A program made the position numbers and the translations under genes. A stretch of DNA of 64,000 nt, taken from MGBC124762 sp048201935. Lineage in GTDB: Bacteria; Bacillota; Clostridia; Oscillospirales; Oscillospiraceae. This document shows, in pieces, positions 36,141 through 44,936 of the stretch (the first letter of the stretch is position 1; every line of letters starts with the position of its first letter). Below the pieces are notes generated by a model that made no database searches, was not told the DNA's origin, and worked only from the letters and a program-made list of their open reading frames with translations. Location: positions 1 through 64,000 of the forward strand of contig DBFBGR010000024.1 of NCBI GenBank assembly GCA_048201935.1, given 5' to 3'.

Positions 36141-36551
36141 ATGAAACGCTACATGAACTGCGCGCTGGTGTACGCCATCCTGGCCATGGCCGGAGGCGTG
36201 TTTTACCGGGAGTTCACCAAATTCAACGCCTTTACCGCCAAGACCGCCCTGGGGGTGGTCCATACCCACTATTTCCTGCTGGGCATGACCTTCTTCCTGC
36301 TGCTTTTGGCGCTGGAAAAGAGCTTTTCCTTCACCAGCGCCAAGACCGGCCGGGTGCTGGCGGTCTACCATGTAGGACTGAATCTGGCCGCCGTCATGCT
36401 GGCGGTGCGTGGCGTGGCCCAGGTGCTGGGAACGCCCCTCTCCACCGCCCTCAGCGCCGCCATCTCCGGCGTCGCCGGCATCGGCCACATCCTCCTGGGC
36501 GTCAGCCTGGTGCTGCTACTTTTGCAGATCAAGCGCGGCGTTTCGGAGTAA
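36141..36551 (+). CDS. DUF2871 family membrane protein
   Basis: A 136-residue protein with four membrane helices. The N-terminal MKRYMNCALVYAILAMAGGVFYREFTKF and the GVVHTHYFLLGM segment match DUF2871 proteins of Firmicutes; the conserved His pair (HTH) in helix 2 and another His (GIGHILLG) in helix 4 could bind metal or haem, but this is inference. ATG 36141 has GAGGAGG upstream. Divergent from sdpR, with its own promoter and terminator. Confidence 0.8.
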   Translation: MKRYMNCALVYAILAMAGGVFYREFTKFNAFTAKTALGVVHTHYFLLGMTFFLLLLALEKSFSFTSAKTGRVLAVYHVGLNLAAVMLAVRGVAQVLGTPLSTALSAAISGVAGIGHILLGVSLVLLLLQIKRGVSE

Positions 36552-36552
36552 T

Positions 36553-36582
36553 AAAAAGGACACCCAGTCGGGTGTCCTTTTT
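36553..36582. terminator. Bidirectional terminator
   Basis: Stem AAAAAGGACACCC/GGGTGTCCTTTTT (36553-36565, 36570-36582) with a four-base loop, between the DUF2871 gene and the convergent SLH gene. Confidence 0.9.
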
Positions 36583-36625
36583 ATTGTAATTTGCGAACAA
36601 TATAGGCGAGAAGCTCCGGCAGAAC

Positions 36626-38458
36626 TTACTTTGCCATATCATACAGCCGCATAAGGGTGACGATGGACTGCTCCCAGCTGTAAGTGCCCTGAGGGCCAAA
36701 CTGGTTATTGCCCACGCCCCCCATGACACCACTTTCCTGCATTTGGCCCACGGCCTCGGTGGCCCAGGAGCCGATGGAGCCGTTATCGGCAAAGGTGGGC
36801 TGGACCTTGGGCAGCTCCACCCCCATCACCTTGGCCAGCCGGGAGAGGATGGCGGCGGCCTGCTCCCGGGTCAACAGACCGTCCGGGTCAAACCGGCCCT
36901 CTCCCACGCCGCCGATGACCCCCAGATAGGCCAGTTTGCGGACGTCCAGGTCCTCCGTGTCGATGAAGGAGATGGGCAGGGGATCATAGAGGTCATCGGG
37001 GATGTCGTAATATTCATCCGTCCGCAGCTCCCTATAGAGCCGGATGGCCAGGCGGCAGAAGTCCTTCCGGGTGATGGGGGCGGCGTAGGAGGAGTTGGGT
37101 ATGTCCGCGACGGTTCTATAGGGAATATCGGTGGGACGGAACAGGCGCAGGCAGTAGGCCCTGCCCACCGCCTCCCGGGCCCAGTCGGCAGGGGGCACGT
37201 CGCAGGAGGCGATGGACACCGTGAAACGCCGAGCGTCCGTCACATCCTCTACCTGGAGGGTATCACCATGGCCCATATAGTAGGGGGTATCCTCATCCTC
37301 ATAGCCCTGCACCGCCAGAATGTAGCCGTGCTGGGGATCAACGGGGATGATCTTCAGGGACAGGTCCTCCCCGTAGGGCACAAAGATGCTTTCGTTGCCC
37401 CAGTAAGTGGTGGAGCCGTCGGCAGAGGTAAAATACCCGGAAGGGCCAAGGGCGGAGTCAAGCTCCACATAGACCGGCAGGCTGCCATTCTCCACCAGGG
37501 TGAGGGAGATGGGTACCACCTTCTCATCCCGGTGCTCCATGCGCTTGCCGCCCCCCTCTACCAGGTAGCGGCAGGAGAGCACCAGCTCGGTATCGTACCG
37601 GCCCATAAACCAGCGCAGGAAATCCTTGGCCACGATCTGGACCTGGGCCGATTCCCCGGGGGCCAGGGTCCACTGACTTTCCGTCAGGGTCATCCGATGG
37701 CCCATTTTGGTCTCGCTGTCCCCATGATACAGGCATTGGGGAGACAGCCGGGCGTTCAGCGTCAGCTCCACCTGGGCCCGGTTGGTGACGGTGAGGGTCT
37801 CGGTGGTGGCCTTGTCTATCTCCACCAGGCCAAACTCCACGCTCTCCCGGTCCAGCTTCATCACATCTCCGCCGCCCATGTAGCCGTCGTAGACCACCTC
37901 GAAGCGGTAGGGCAGAGGGTAGTTGCCCCCCTTAAAGAAGGGGCCGTACTGATTGCTGCCCACAGGCTCGGTGGACTCGGCGAAGAAGAAGTCCAGATCC
38001 CCCTCATACACCCCGGCGGGGAAGCCAGTCCCTCCCATGTAGGGGCTGGTGCGCAGGGTCAGGGTCAAGCTGGCGGAGTCGCCGGGCTTCAGCTCCCGGG
38101 CGTAGGCTCTGCCGGGGCCGTGGGGGTAGGACTGGATCTCGCCCCAGCCCTCGCTGCGCACGGTGGGGGGAGCGAAGCGGTTGGCACCCTTGGCCCCATT
38201 CTCGTCGATATACCAAAGGCTCTGGCCGCTGTTGTTGGTGAAGGTGATGGTGAGGCTAGGGCAGTCCTTCTCCGTGAAGCCGTACTCCACCGAGCCGAAG
38301 TCGGCTATCTCCATGTTATAGGTGATGGCGCCGGGGTCTTCGGGAACCTGATAGCGCCAGCCGATGGGGTCGATCTCCTCCGCCGCCAGGGCGGCGGTGG
38401 GCAGCAGGCCCAGGCAGAGGGCCAGGGCCAGAAGGGTGGATAGGATGCGTTTTTTCAT
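36626..38458 (-). CDS. SLH surface protein with Hydin/ASPM-like domains
   Basis: A secreted 610-residue protein. The start is ATG 38458 (MKKRILSTLL) with GAGGTG six bases upstream; a longer in-frame reading lies before the promoter. Signal peptide 1-25; two beta domains beginning 'ADFGSVEYGFTE' (about 45) and 'VEFGLVEIDKA' (about 205), the pattern of ASPM/SPD-2/Hydin or choice-of-anchor D repeats; a further beta region to about 420; then three SLH domains (424-475, 496-546, 555-608). The first SLH copy is weak. The protein should be wall-bound, with the beta domains exposed. The ligand is unknown. Confidence 0.85.
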   Translation of the reverse strand: MKKRILSTLLALALCLGLLPTAALAAEEIDPIGWRYQVPEDPGAITYNMEIADFGSVEYGFTEKDCPSLTITFTNNSGQSLWYIDENGAKGANRFAPPTVRSEGWGEIQSYPHGPGRAYARELKPGDSASLTLTLRTSPYMGGTGFPAGVYEGDLDFFFAESTEPVGSNQYGPFFKGGNYPLPYRFEVVYDGYMGGGDVMKLDRESVEFGLVEIDKATTETLTVTNRAQVELTLNARLSPQCLYHGDSETKMGHRMTLTESQWTLAPGESAQVQIVAKDFLRWFMGRYDTELVLSCRYLVEGGGKRMEHRDEKVVPISLTLVENGSLPVYVELDSALGPSGYFTSADGSTTYWGNESIFVPYGEDLSLKIIPVDPQHGYILAVQGYEDEDTPYYMGHGDTLQVEDVTDARRFTVSIASCDVPPADWAREAVGRAYCLRLFRPTDIPYRTVADIPNSSYAAPITRKDFCRLAIRLYRELRTDEYYDIPDDLYDPLPISFIDTEDLDVRKLAYLGVIGGVGEGRFDPDGLLTREQAAAILSRLAKVMGVELPKVQPTFADNGSIGSWATEAVGQMQESGVMGGVGNNQFGPQGTYSWEQSIVTLMRLYDMAK

Positions 38459-38485
38459 ATCGATCACCTCGTTTAGATTATTTTT

Positions 38486-38514
38486 ATTATAGCGCATCGG
38501 AAAAGCAAAAACAA
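38486..38514 (-). promoter_or_regulatory. Promoter of the Hydin-like SLH gene
   Basis: Minus strand -35 TTGTTT (38509-38514), 17-bp spacer, -10 TATAAT (38486-38491). Confidence 0.75.
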
Positions 38515-38581
38515 TATGCCGGCGCATAGTAGAGAAGCAGATATTCGCCGCCCTTTCGAATCCACCGGCATAAATACCTAT

Positions 38582-38623
38582 ACCAACAAAAAGGACATCC
38601 ATTCGGATGTCCTTTTTGTTGGT
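38582..38623 (-). terminator. Terminator of the tRNA unit, starting at the tRNA CCA end
   Basis: A 19-bp perfect stem (38582-38600, 38605-38623, loop ATTC). On the transcribed strand the stem begins with the discriminator base and CCA of tRNA-Tyr and ends with TTTTTGTTGGT. Confidence 0.85.
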
Positions 38624-38703
38624 GGGAGCGGGTGGATTCGAACCACCGTAGCTTACGCAACAGATTTACAGTCTGCCCCCTTTGGCCGCTCGGGAACGCT
38701 CCC
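38620..38703 (-). tRNA. tRNA-Tyr (anticodon GTA)
   Basis: Acceptor arms GGGAGCG (38697-38703) and CGCTCCC (38624-38630), anticodon stem-loop CAGACTGTAAATCTG with GTA, a long class II variable arm and GGTTCGAATCC in the T arm. CCA is encoded (38620-38622). Confidence 0.95.
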
Positions 38704-38882
38704 ATATGAAATTGTCTTGCCCTATATCTGATGGCTCCATCAGAAAGGCGGTTGTCATGCTCGCGTTGGACACATCACGGCACGGCTTCCCTCCGACTCG
38801 GGCTGGTCTTCAGGCCCCTATGGGGCCTTCCGCTCGCCCTCGCTCCAGTCCATCCGTGCCTATGTGTCTACGCTCGCACTTC

Positions 38883-38958
38883 TGGAGCTGGCAGACGGAC
38901 TCGAACCCCCGACCTGCTGATTACAAATCAGCTGCTCTACCAACTGAGCTATGCCAGC
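38883..38958 (-). tRNA. tRNA-Thr (anticodon TGT)
   Basis: Acceptor arms GCTGGCA (38952-38958) and TGCCAGC (38887-38893), D arm TAGCTCAGTTGGTAGAGCA, anticodon stem-loop GCTGATTTGTAATCAGC with TGT, T arm GGGTTCGAGTCC; CCA encoded (38883-38885). The 179 bases between this and tRNA-Tyr hold two small hairpins and no third tRNA. Confidence 0.95.
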
Positions 38959-38988
38959 ACGTGGCGCCGACGTCCAACAGCGGAGGCT

Positions 38989-39017
38989 ATTTTAACAAAA
39001 AACGCCCCGTTTGTCAA
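38989..39017 (-). promoter_or_regulatory. Promoter of the tRNA-Thr/tRNA-Tyr unit
   Basis: Minus strand -35 TTGACA (39012-39017), 17-bp spacer, -10 TAAAAT (38989-38994), about 31 bases before tRNA-Thr. Confidence 0.8.
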
Positions 39018-39039
39018 CACCTATTTTTTCCCTGCCGCC

Positions 39040-39068
39040 TTGTTCCTTCGCCCGATGTGTGATATAAT
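39040..39068 (+). promoter_or_regulatory. Promoter of the eight-gene housekeeping operon
   Basis: -35 TTGTTC (39040-39045), 17-bp spacer, -10 TATAAT (39063-39068), 31 bases before the first start codon. Confidence 0.8.
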
Positions 39069-39098
39069 ATCTTTCAAACGATAGAAACGAGGGCGCTT

Positions 39099-39761
39099 AT
39101 GAAATACTGCGGCATTTTCTTCGACTTTGACTACACCCTGGGCGACGCCACCGAGGCCATCGTGGCGGGCTTTCTCTACGGCCTGCACACCATGGGCTAC
39201 CCCATCCCCACCCGCCAGGACATCCGCCACACCGTAGGCTTTGTGCTCAGAGACGGCTTTACCAACCTCACCGGGGAGCGAGACGAGGCCAAGCGCGACG
39301 AGTTTTGCAAGCTCTACCGCTCCATCTGCACCCCCGCCCAGATCGCCACGGCGGTGCTGTGCGACGGGGCCAAAGAGCTGTTGGAGGACCTCCACGCCCG
39401 GGGCGTCAAGCTGGCGGTGGTCAGCTCCAAGCCCGCCCCCATCCTTGAGCAGATCCTGCGGGCCCGCGGCATCTACGACCTTTTTGACACGGTCATCGGT
39501 CCCGACCAGCTTCCCCGGCCCAAGCCCGACCCGGCGGGGATCTTAGCCGCCTTGGAGGCCACGGGCCTTGCAAAGGACCAGGTCCTCTACTGCGGCGACA
39601 CCGTCATCGACGCCGGCGCGGGCCAGAACGCCGGGGTGGACTTCTGCGCCGTTTTGAACGGCACCACCCCCGCCGCCGACTTTGAAGCCTTCCCCCACGT
39701 CCACATCGCCCCCACCCTGCCCGAGCTCCACGGCTGGCTGGTAAAGGAGGGCCGGGTATGA
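39099..39761 (+). CDS. HAD-family phosphatase (phosphoglycolate-phosphatase-like)
   Basis: A 220-residue haloacid dehalogenase-fold phosphatase of the Gph/PpaX type. Motif I is DFDYTLGD (Asp9, Asp11), motif II VVSSK near 109, then the catalytic Lys in RPKPDP and motif IV GDTVIDAGAGQNAG; an all-helical cap sits between motifs I and II. Likely substrates are phosphoglycolate or pyrophosphate, not decided by sequence. First gene of an operon; its stop overlaps the ymdB start (ATGA). Confidence 0.85.
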   Translation: MKYCGIFFDFDYTLGDATEAIVAGFLYGLHTMGYPIPTRQDIRHTVGFVLRDGFTNLTGERDEAKRDEFCKLYRSICTPAQIATAVLCDGAKELLEDLHARGVKLAVVSSKPAPILEQILRARGIYDLFDTVIGPDQLPRPKPDPAGILAALEATGLAKDQVLYCGDTVIDAGAGQNAGVDFCAVLNGTTPAADFEAFPHVHIAPTLPELHGWLVKEGRV

Positions 39762-40537
39762 CCTTCAACCTCTTGGCCGTAGGCGACGTGGTGGGCCCCG
39801 GCGGCGTGGCCATGCTGGAAAAGCACCTTCGTCAGCTCCGCCGGGACCGGGACATCGGCTTTGTGGTGGTCAACGGCGAAAACGCCGACGGCGTGGGCAT
39901 CCATCCCCGCCAGGCCGACGCAATCTTTGAAGCCGGGGCCGACGTGATCACCCTGGGAAACCACACCTGGAACCGGCTCCAGATCGCCAAATATCTGGAG
40001 ACCCACGACAATATTTTGCGCCCGGCCAACTTTACAAGCCGGGTCCCCGGCCGGGGCTTTGGGGTTTTCGAGGGCCCCGGCGGCGTGCGCGTGGGCGTGA
40101 TGAACCTCATTGGCCGCACCGGCATGGACCCCAACCCGGACAACCCCTTCCCCGTGGCCCAGCGGCTGCTTCGAAACGCCGACTGCGACGTGGCGGTGGT
40201 GGACTTCCACGCCGAGGCCACCAGCGAGAAGGGCGCTATGGCCTGGTATCTGGACGGCAAGGCGGCGGCGGTATGGGGCACCCACACCCATGTGGCCACC
40301 GCCGACCTGCAAATTTTGTCCGGCGGCACGGGCTTTGTCACAGACCTGGGCATGACCGGGCCCAGCCAGAGCGTGCTGGGCATACGCCCCGAGCTTGCCA
40401 TCAACCGCTTTTTGGGCGGACTGCCCGCCCGGTTTGAGGCCGCCGAGGGCCCTTGCAAGCTGGAGGGCGTGCTCTTTGCCATCGACGCCGACGCGGGCCG
40501 GTGCGTGGGCATGGAGCGGCTGGACCTGTTTGAATGA
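39758..40537 (+). CDS. ymdB: YmdB-family cyclic-nucleotide phosphodiesterase
   Basis: A 259-residue metallophosphoesterase of the YmdB family (TIGR00282 type), which hydrolyses 2',3'-cyclic nucleotides and in Bacillus affects RNA turnover, biofilm and motility choice. Metal ligands are visible in AVGDVVG (Asp9), NGENADG, GNHTWN, VDFHAEATSEK and GTHTHV, in family order. Length is typical (about 260). It overlaps the previous gene by four bases and is followed 14 bases later by the YhaO-like gene. Confidence 0.92.
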   Translation: MTFNLLAVGDVVGPGGVAMLEKHLRQLRRDRDIGFVVVNGENADGVGIHPRQADAIFEAGADVITLGNHTWNRLQIAKYLETHDNILRPANFTSRVPGRGFGVFEGPGGVRVGVMNLIGRTGMDPNPDNPFPVAQRLLRNADCDVAVVDFHAEATSEKGAMAWYLDGKAAAVWGTHTHVATADLQILSGGTGFVTDLGMTGPSQSVLGIRPELAINRFLGGLPARFEAAEGPCKLEGVLFAIDADAGRCVGMERLDLFE

Positions 40538-40551
40538 GGGGAGGCTCTTAT

Positions 40552-41619
40552 ATGCTCACATTGCTCCACGCCGCCGACCTTCATTTGGACTCTCCCTTTC
40601 GCTCTCTCCCCGCCGCCGAGGCCCAGGCCCGGCGGGCCGGGCAGCGCAAGGCCCTGGAACAGCTCCGGGACCTGGCCCTGGAGCACAGCGTGGACCTGGT
40701 GCTGCTCCCCGGCGACCTCTTTGACAGCCAGCAGGTCTACCCCGAGACTTTAGAGGCCCTGGCCCGGACCCTGGGCAGCCTGCCCTGCCCGGTATGTATC
40801 GCCCCGGGCAACCACGACTACTACTCGGACAAGTCCCCCTACGCCCAGCCCATCTGGCCGGAGAACGTCCATATCTTCACCAACGAGACCGTCACCGCCT
40901 TTTCCTTCCCGGACTTGGGCGTGACGGTGTACGGCTGCGCCTTTACCTCTCCCTTCCGGGAGGACGACCCCTTAGCGAATTTTCGTGCGCCCCAGGACGG
41001 CACGGTGGCCATTGGCTGCTTCCACGGCGACGTGGGCAAACCCAGCCGCTACGCGCCCATCGCTCCCGACAGCCTGGCCAAAAGCGGCCTTGCCTACGCC
41101 GCCCTGGGCCACGTCCACGGCCTGGAGCACCACGCCGACGCCCCCACTCCTTGGGCCTACTCCGGCTGCGTCCAGGGCCGGGGCTTTGACGAACTGGGGG
41201 ACAAGGGCGCGCTGCTGGTGCGCATCGACGACCAGGGCCAGGTGGGCGGCAAGCTGCTGGCCCTGGACGCTCCCCGGTACTGGGAACTGTCCCTGCCCGC
41301 CGAGTCCGACCTGGCCCAAGCCTTGGCGGATAAGGAAAACGACTACGTCCGTGTGACCCTCACCGGCGAGTCCGAGCCTCTGGACCTGCCCGCTCTGCGC
41401 ACACGGCTGGAGCCCCTTTGCCGGGTGCTGGAGCTCCGGGACGAGACCGTGCCGCCCCTGGACCTGTGGGCCAGGGCCGGGGAGGACACCCTGACGGGCC
41501 ACTTCGTCCGGGAACTGCGCGCTCGGTTGGACAACGCCGACGAAGCCGACAAGCCCCGGCTGCTGGCCGCCCTGCGCTGGGGCCTGGCCGCATTGGAGGG
41601 AAGGGAGGGTCCCCAATGA
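40552..41619 (+). CDS. YhaO/SbcD-like DNA repair exonuclease
   Basis: A 355-residue metallophosphoesterase of the Mre11/SbcD superfamily, YhaO branch. Phosphoesterase motifs appear in order: DLHLDSPF (Asp9, His11), PGDLFD, GNHDYY, HGDVG and GHVHG. Start is ATG 40552 with GGGAGG upstream; six residues earlier there is another ATG without a good site. Its stop overlaps the start of the YhaN-like ATPase by four bases, matching the SbcD-SbcC type pairing: nuclease subunit plus coiled-coil ATPase acting on DNA ends. Confidence 0.88.
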   Translation: MLTLLHAADLHLDSPFRSLPAAEAQARRAGQRKALEQLRDLALEHSVDLVLLPGDLFDSQQVYPETLEALARTLGSLPCPVCIAPGNHDYYSDKSPYAQPIWPENVHIFTNETVTAFSFPDLGVTVYGCAFTSPFREDDPLANFRAPQDGTVAIGCFHGDVGKPSRYAPIAPDSLAKSGLAYAALGHVHGLEHHADAPTPWAYSGCVQGRGFDELGDKGALLVRIDDQGQVGGKLLALDAPRYWELSLPAESDLAQALADKENDYVRVTLTGESEPLDLPALRTRLEPLCRVLELRDETVPPLDLWARAGEDTLTGHFVRELRARLDNADEADKPRLLAALRWGLAALEGREGPQ

Positions 41620-43424
41620 ACATCCTCTCTATGACCGCCACCTTCGGCTGCCTGGACCAGGCCACGCTGACCCTCCATGAGGGGCTCAACCTGCTGGAGC
41701 TGCCCAACGAGAGCGGCAAATCCACCTGGTGCGCCTTTCTCCGGGCCATGCTCTACGGCCTGGAGAGCCGCAAGGGCGGCGCGCTGTCCGAGCGCAACCG
41801 CTACACCCCCTGGTCCGGGGCCGCCATGAGCGGCAGTATGGACCTTGTTTGGCAGGGAAAAGCCATCACCCTGCGCCGCTTCGGCAAGGGGTCCAATCCC
41901 TTCGGCGGCTTCCAGGCGGTATACACCGGCACCGAGGAGGCCGTCCCCGGCCTCACCGCCGACAACGCCGGGGAAATGCTGCTGGGCGTGACCAAGGAGG
42001 TCTTCCAGCGCACCTGCTTCATCCCCCAAGGCGGGCTCCAGGTGGACCAGTCCGGCGACTTAGAGCGCCGTGTGGCCGCCCTGGCGGCCTCGGGGGAGGA
42101 GGACGTATCCTACTCCGACGCGGAAAAACGCCTGCGAGACTGGCGCAACCAGCGCCAGTCCAACCGGGCCAACGGTACGCTGCCCAAGCTCCGCACCCAG
42201 CTTTCGGAGGTCCAGGCCCAGCGCCAGCGGCTGCTGGACGCCCGGGCCAAGGGGACCCAGGCCCAGAGCCAGCTGGAGAGCCTGGAGACCGAGCTACAAG
42301 AGGTCGGGCAGGACCTGGCCCGACACGAGCGCGCCGCCCAGGCCCAGCGCGCCGCCGACCAGCGAGAGCGCTACGAGCGCGCCGCCCAGCGGCTGGCCCA
42401 GGCAGAGGACGCTCTGGCCCAAGCACAAGCGGAGGAGTCACAGGCCCGGAGCGCCGTGCCCCCGGAGCCCGGCAACGGCTGGGCGGGACGGCTGGCCCTG
42501 AGCTTGACGCTACTGGCCGGGTGCGCGCTGATGGTGTGCGCCGTGGTCTTCTCCCTGTGGCCCCTGGCCCTGGGGGGACTGTCCCTGCTGAACATCGGGG
42601 CCCTGGGCACCCATCTGCTGAACAAGGCCCGCAAGGCCGCCCAGGCCGCCTTTGACCAGGCCCGGGCCGCTCTGACCGCGGCCCAGGAAAAGACCCAGGC
42701 CGCTCAGGCTGAACACATCGCCGCCCAGGCCGCCTGGGAGGCCATCTCCGCTCAGGGTGAGCCCCCGGCCCCCGTGGCGGTGGACGACCAGCCCCGCCGC
42801 GCGCTGGCCGACGACCAGCTTTGCCAGCGGCGGCTCACCGAGGCCGTGGCCCTGTGCCGGGCCCAAATGGCCCGGTCCCAGGGCGAGGAGGAGGCCCTGG
42901 GCGGGCTGGCTCCCATGGACGAGACCGAGCGGGCTCTCACCGAGCGTATTGCCCAAGAGGAGGAGGAGCTGGCCGCGCTGGAGCTGGCTCTGGAAGCCTT
43001 GGACGCGGCCAACGCCAGCTTACGTTCCCGGTTCTCCCCGGCGCTGAACGCCCAGGCCGGGGCCATTTTGAGCCGCCTCACCGGCGGGAAATATACCGCT
43101 TTGACCTTTACCCGGGCCTTCGAGGCCCTGGCCCAGACCCCCGCCGGGGCCCGCTCGGCCCAGCTTTTGAGCCAGGGCACCGCCGACCAGACCTATCTGG
43201 CCCTGCGGCTGGCCCTGTGCCGCCTGGCCCTGAGCGGAGACGACACGCCGCCGGTGGTGCTGGACGACGCGCTGGTGTGCTTTGACGATACCCGGCTGGC
43301 CCTGGCCCTGGAGGTGCTGGGCGAGCTGGCCCGGGAGCGGCAGGTCCTGCTCTTTACCTGCCAAAGCCGCGAGCGGCTTGCAATTTCCCAGCGGAACCCT
43401 TATAATGATGGCGACATATCTTGA
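41616..43424 (+). CDS. YhaN-like AAA ATPase (SbcC-like partner)
   Basis: A 602-residue SMC/Rad50-like ATPase. The P-loop is LPNESGKST (29-37); the family usually has Gly where this has Leu29. A Gln-rich coiled coil (about 195-285), a hydrophobic pair (about 290-335, typical of YhaN), a second coiled coil (about 340-480), then the ABC-like signature LSQGTADQTYLALR (near 518) and Walker B VVLDDAL (near 548). YhaN acts with YhaO on DNA ends. Length is shorter than Bacillus YhaN, with reduced coils. ATG 41616 has GGGAGGG upstream. Confidence 0.87.
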   Translation: MNILSMTATFGCLDQATLTLHEGLNLLELPNESGKSTWCAFLRAMLYGLESRKGGALSERNRYTPWSGAAMSGSMDLVWQGKAITLRRFGKGSNPFGGFQAVYTGTEEAVPGLTADNAGEMLLGVTKEVFQRTCFIPQGGLQVDQSGDLERRVAALAASGEEDVSYSDAEKRLRDWRNQRQSNRANGTLPKLRTQLSEVQAQRQRLLDARAKGTQAQSQLESLETELQEVGQDLARHERAAQAQRAADQRERYERAAQRLAQAEDALAQAQAEESQARSAVPPEPGNGWAGRLALSLTLLAGCALMVCAVVFSLWPLALGGLSLLNIGALGTHLLNKARKAAQAAFDQARAALTAAQEKTQAAQAEHIAAQAAWEAISAQGEPPAPVAVDDQPRRALADDQLCQRRLTEAVALCRAQMARSQGEEEALGGLAPMDETERALTERIAQEEEELAALELALEALDAANASLRSRFSPALNAQAGAILSRLTGGKYTALTFTRAFEALAQTPAGARSAQLLSQGTADQTYLALRLALCRLALSGDDTPPVVLDDALVCFDDTRLALALEVLGELARERQVLLFTCQSRERLAISQRNPYNDGDIS

Positions 43425-43442
43425 GTTTGGAGGGATACCCAA

Positions 43443-44054
43443 ATGATCCCCGAGCGTGAAGAAACATCCAAAAAGAAGGAAGCGGACCAGCCCCAGCCCA
43501 TGTACCGGCCCCAGGGCCTGGCCCAGAGCTTTACCGCCGGTCTCTACGGCTGGCTCCAGCCCATTTTGTTTGCCCTGGCGGTGCTTTTCGTGGTGTCCAC
43601 CTTCCTGGGCCGCCTCATCGGCGTGGACGGCTGCTCCATGGTGCCCACCCTCCACGACGGCGATATGCTGCTGCTGCGTAGCATTGGCTACGACCCTGCC
43701 CCCGGAGACGTGGTGGTGCTGGCCGAGGAGTCCTTCCGGGACGGCTCGCCCATCGTCAAGCGGGTCATTGCCACCGCCGGACAGCGTGTGGACATCGACT
43801 ACGACGCCCACACCGTGTCCGTGGACGGCAAGGTCCTCGACGAGCCCTACCTGGACCCGGGCGACCCCATGGTGGCCAAGCACGAGGCGGTGAACAACCA
43901 CCTCACCGTCCCCGACGGGCACATCTTCGTCATGGGGGACAACCGCAACAACTCCACCGACTCGCGCTACGCCGAGGTGGGCATGGTGGACGAGCGGTGC
44001 GTCATCGGCCAGGCGGTGTGGAGCCTGAAGCCCTTTGGGAGGATCGGCGGATGA
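43443..44054 (+). CDS. lepB: Signal peptidase I
   Basis: A 203-residue membrane peptidase that removes signal peptides from exported proteins, including the many SLH proteins here. A cytoplasmic N-tail (1-38), one membrane helix (about 40-57), then the catalytic Ser65 in GCSMVPTL and Lys106 in SPIVKRVIA, and the conserved GDNRNNSTDSR block near 165. ATG 43443 with GGAGGG upstream. Its stop overlaps the next start (ATGA). Confidence 0.95.
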   Translation: MIPEREETSKKKEADQPQPMYRPQGLAQSFTAGLYGWLQPILFALAVLFVVSTFLGRLIGVDGCSMVPTLHDGDMLLLRSIGYDPAPGDVVVLAEESFRDGSPIVKRVIATAGQRVDIDYDAHTVSVDGKVLDEPYLDPGDPMVAKHEAVNNHLTVPDGHIFVMGDNRNNSTDSRYAEVGMVDERCVIGQAVWSLKPFGRIGG

Positions 44055-44299
44055 GACTGGATAAATGGCTGAAGGTCTCCCGGCTCATCAAGCGCCGCAC
44101 CGTGGCCAACGAGGCCTGCGACAACGACCGCGTCTGGGTCAACGGCAAGCCCCAGCGGGCCTCCTATGACGTAAAGCTGGGGGACGTGATCGACCTGCAT
44201 TTCGGCCAGCGTGTCACCCGGGTAGAGGTGCTGGCCATCGACGAGCACGCGCAGAAGGACGAGGCCGCGGCCCTCTACCGGGAGCTGGGCGGCGGATAA
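44051..44299 (+). CDS. rqcP: S4-domain RNA-binding protein, RqcP/YabO-like
   Basis: An 82-residue protein that is essentially one S4 RNA-binding domain (MRLDKWLKVSRLIKRRTVANEAC then VNGKPQRASYDVKLGDVIDLHF). This size and sequence fit RqcP (YlmH/Hsp15-like small S4 proteins), which helps RqcH add Ala tails on stalled 60S-equivalent 50S subunits. An HslR assignment is possible. Overlaps the lepB stop by four bases. Confidence 0.85.
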   Translation: MRLDKWLKVSRLIKRRTVANEACDNDRVWVNGKPQRASYDVKLGDVIDLHFGQRVTRVEVLAIDEHAQKDEAAALYRELGGG

Positions 44300-44330
44300 G
44301 TCCGCCGTTTCATTCCTTAGGAGGGATAGC

Positions 44331-44936
44331 TTGACCCAACGCAAGACCGCCCTGGGGACCTACGCCATCATGGCCTTGGGGTCCTTCATCCTGGCCTTTG
44401 GGCTCTATAATATCCACGTTCAATCCGGCGTGACCGAGGGCGGCATCTTAGGCGCCACCCTTCTTTTTCGCCACTTTTTCAGCCTGTCGCCCAGTATCAG
44501 CGAGATCGTGCTGGACCTCATCTGCTACTTAGCGGCCTTTCGGGTACTGGGCAAGGGCTTTGCCAAAAACGCCATCATCTCCACGCTGCTCTACGCCGGC
44601 TTTTACGCCATTTTGGAGCAGTTTCCCCCCGTGGTCCATGATCTTTCCGCCTACCCCTGGCTGGCGGCGGTGCTGGGGGCGCTGTTCGTGGGCGTAGGCG
44701 TGGGGTTGGTGGTGGGCGCCGGCGGCGCCTGCTGCGGCGACGACGCGCTGGCCCTGACCATCTCCAAGCTCACCGGCTGGGACGTGGGGCGGAGCTACTT
44801 TATCACCGACCTCACTGTCCTCACCCTGTCGCTGAGCTATATCCCGCCTGCAAGGCTGGTGTGGTCGCTGCTCAGCGTCACCCTCTCCTCGGCCATCATC
44901 AGCCTGATGCAGCGGCCTAGGGAGGCGTTAACGTGA
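44331..44936 (+). CDS. YitT/YczE-type membrane protein
   Basis: A 201-residue membrane protein with five to six helices. The segment FGLYNIHVQSGVTEGGILGATLLFRHFF matches the DUF161 region of YitT proteins; the C-terminal DUF2179 domain of full YitT proteins is absent. Start is TTG 44331, with AGGAGGG six bases upstream. Function of the family is unknown. Its stop overlaps the next gene's GTG. Confidence 0.75.
   Translation: MTQRKTALGTYAIMALGSFILAFGLYNIHVQSGVTEGGILGATLLFRHFFSLSPSISEIVLDLICYLAAFRVLGKGFAKNAIISTLLYAGFYAILEQFPPVVHDLSAYPWLAAVLGALFVGVGVGLVVGAGGACCGDDALALTISKLTGWDVGRSYFITDLTVLTLSLSYIPPARLVWSLLSVTLSSAIISLMQRPREALT

Noticed and set aside
38704..38882. A third tRNA between tRNA-Thr and tRNA-Tyr
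   Set aside because: No acceptor arm pair, T-loop TTCGA motif or anticodon stem could be found; only two small hairpins.
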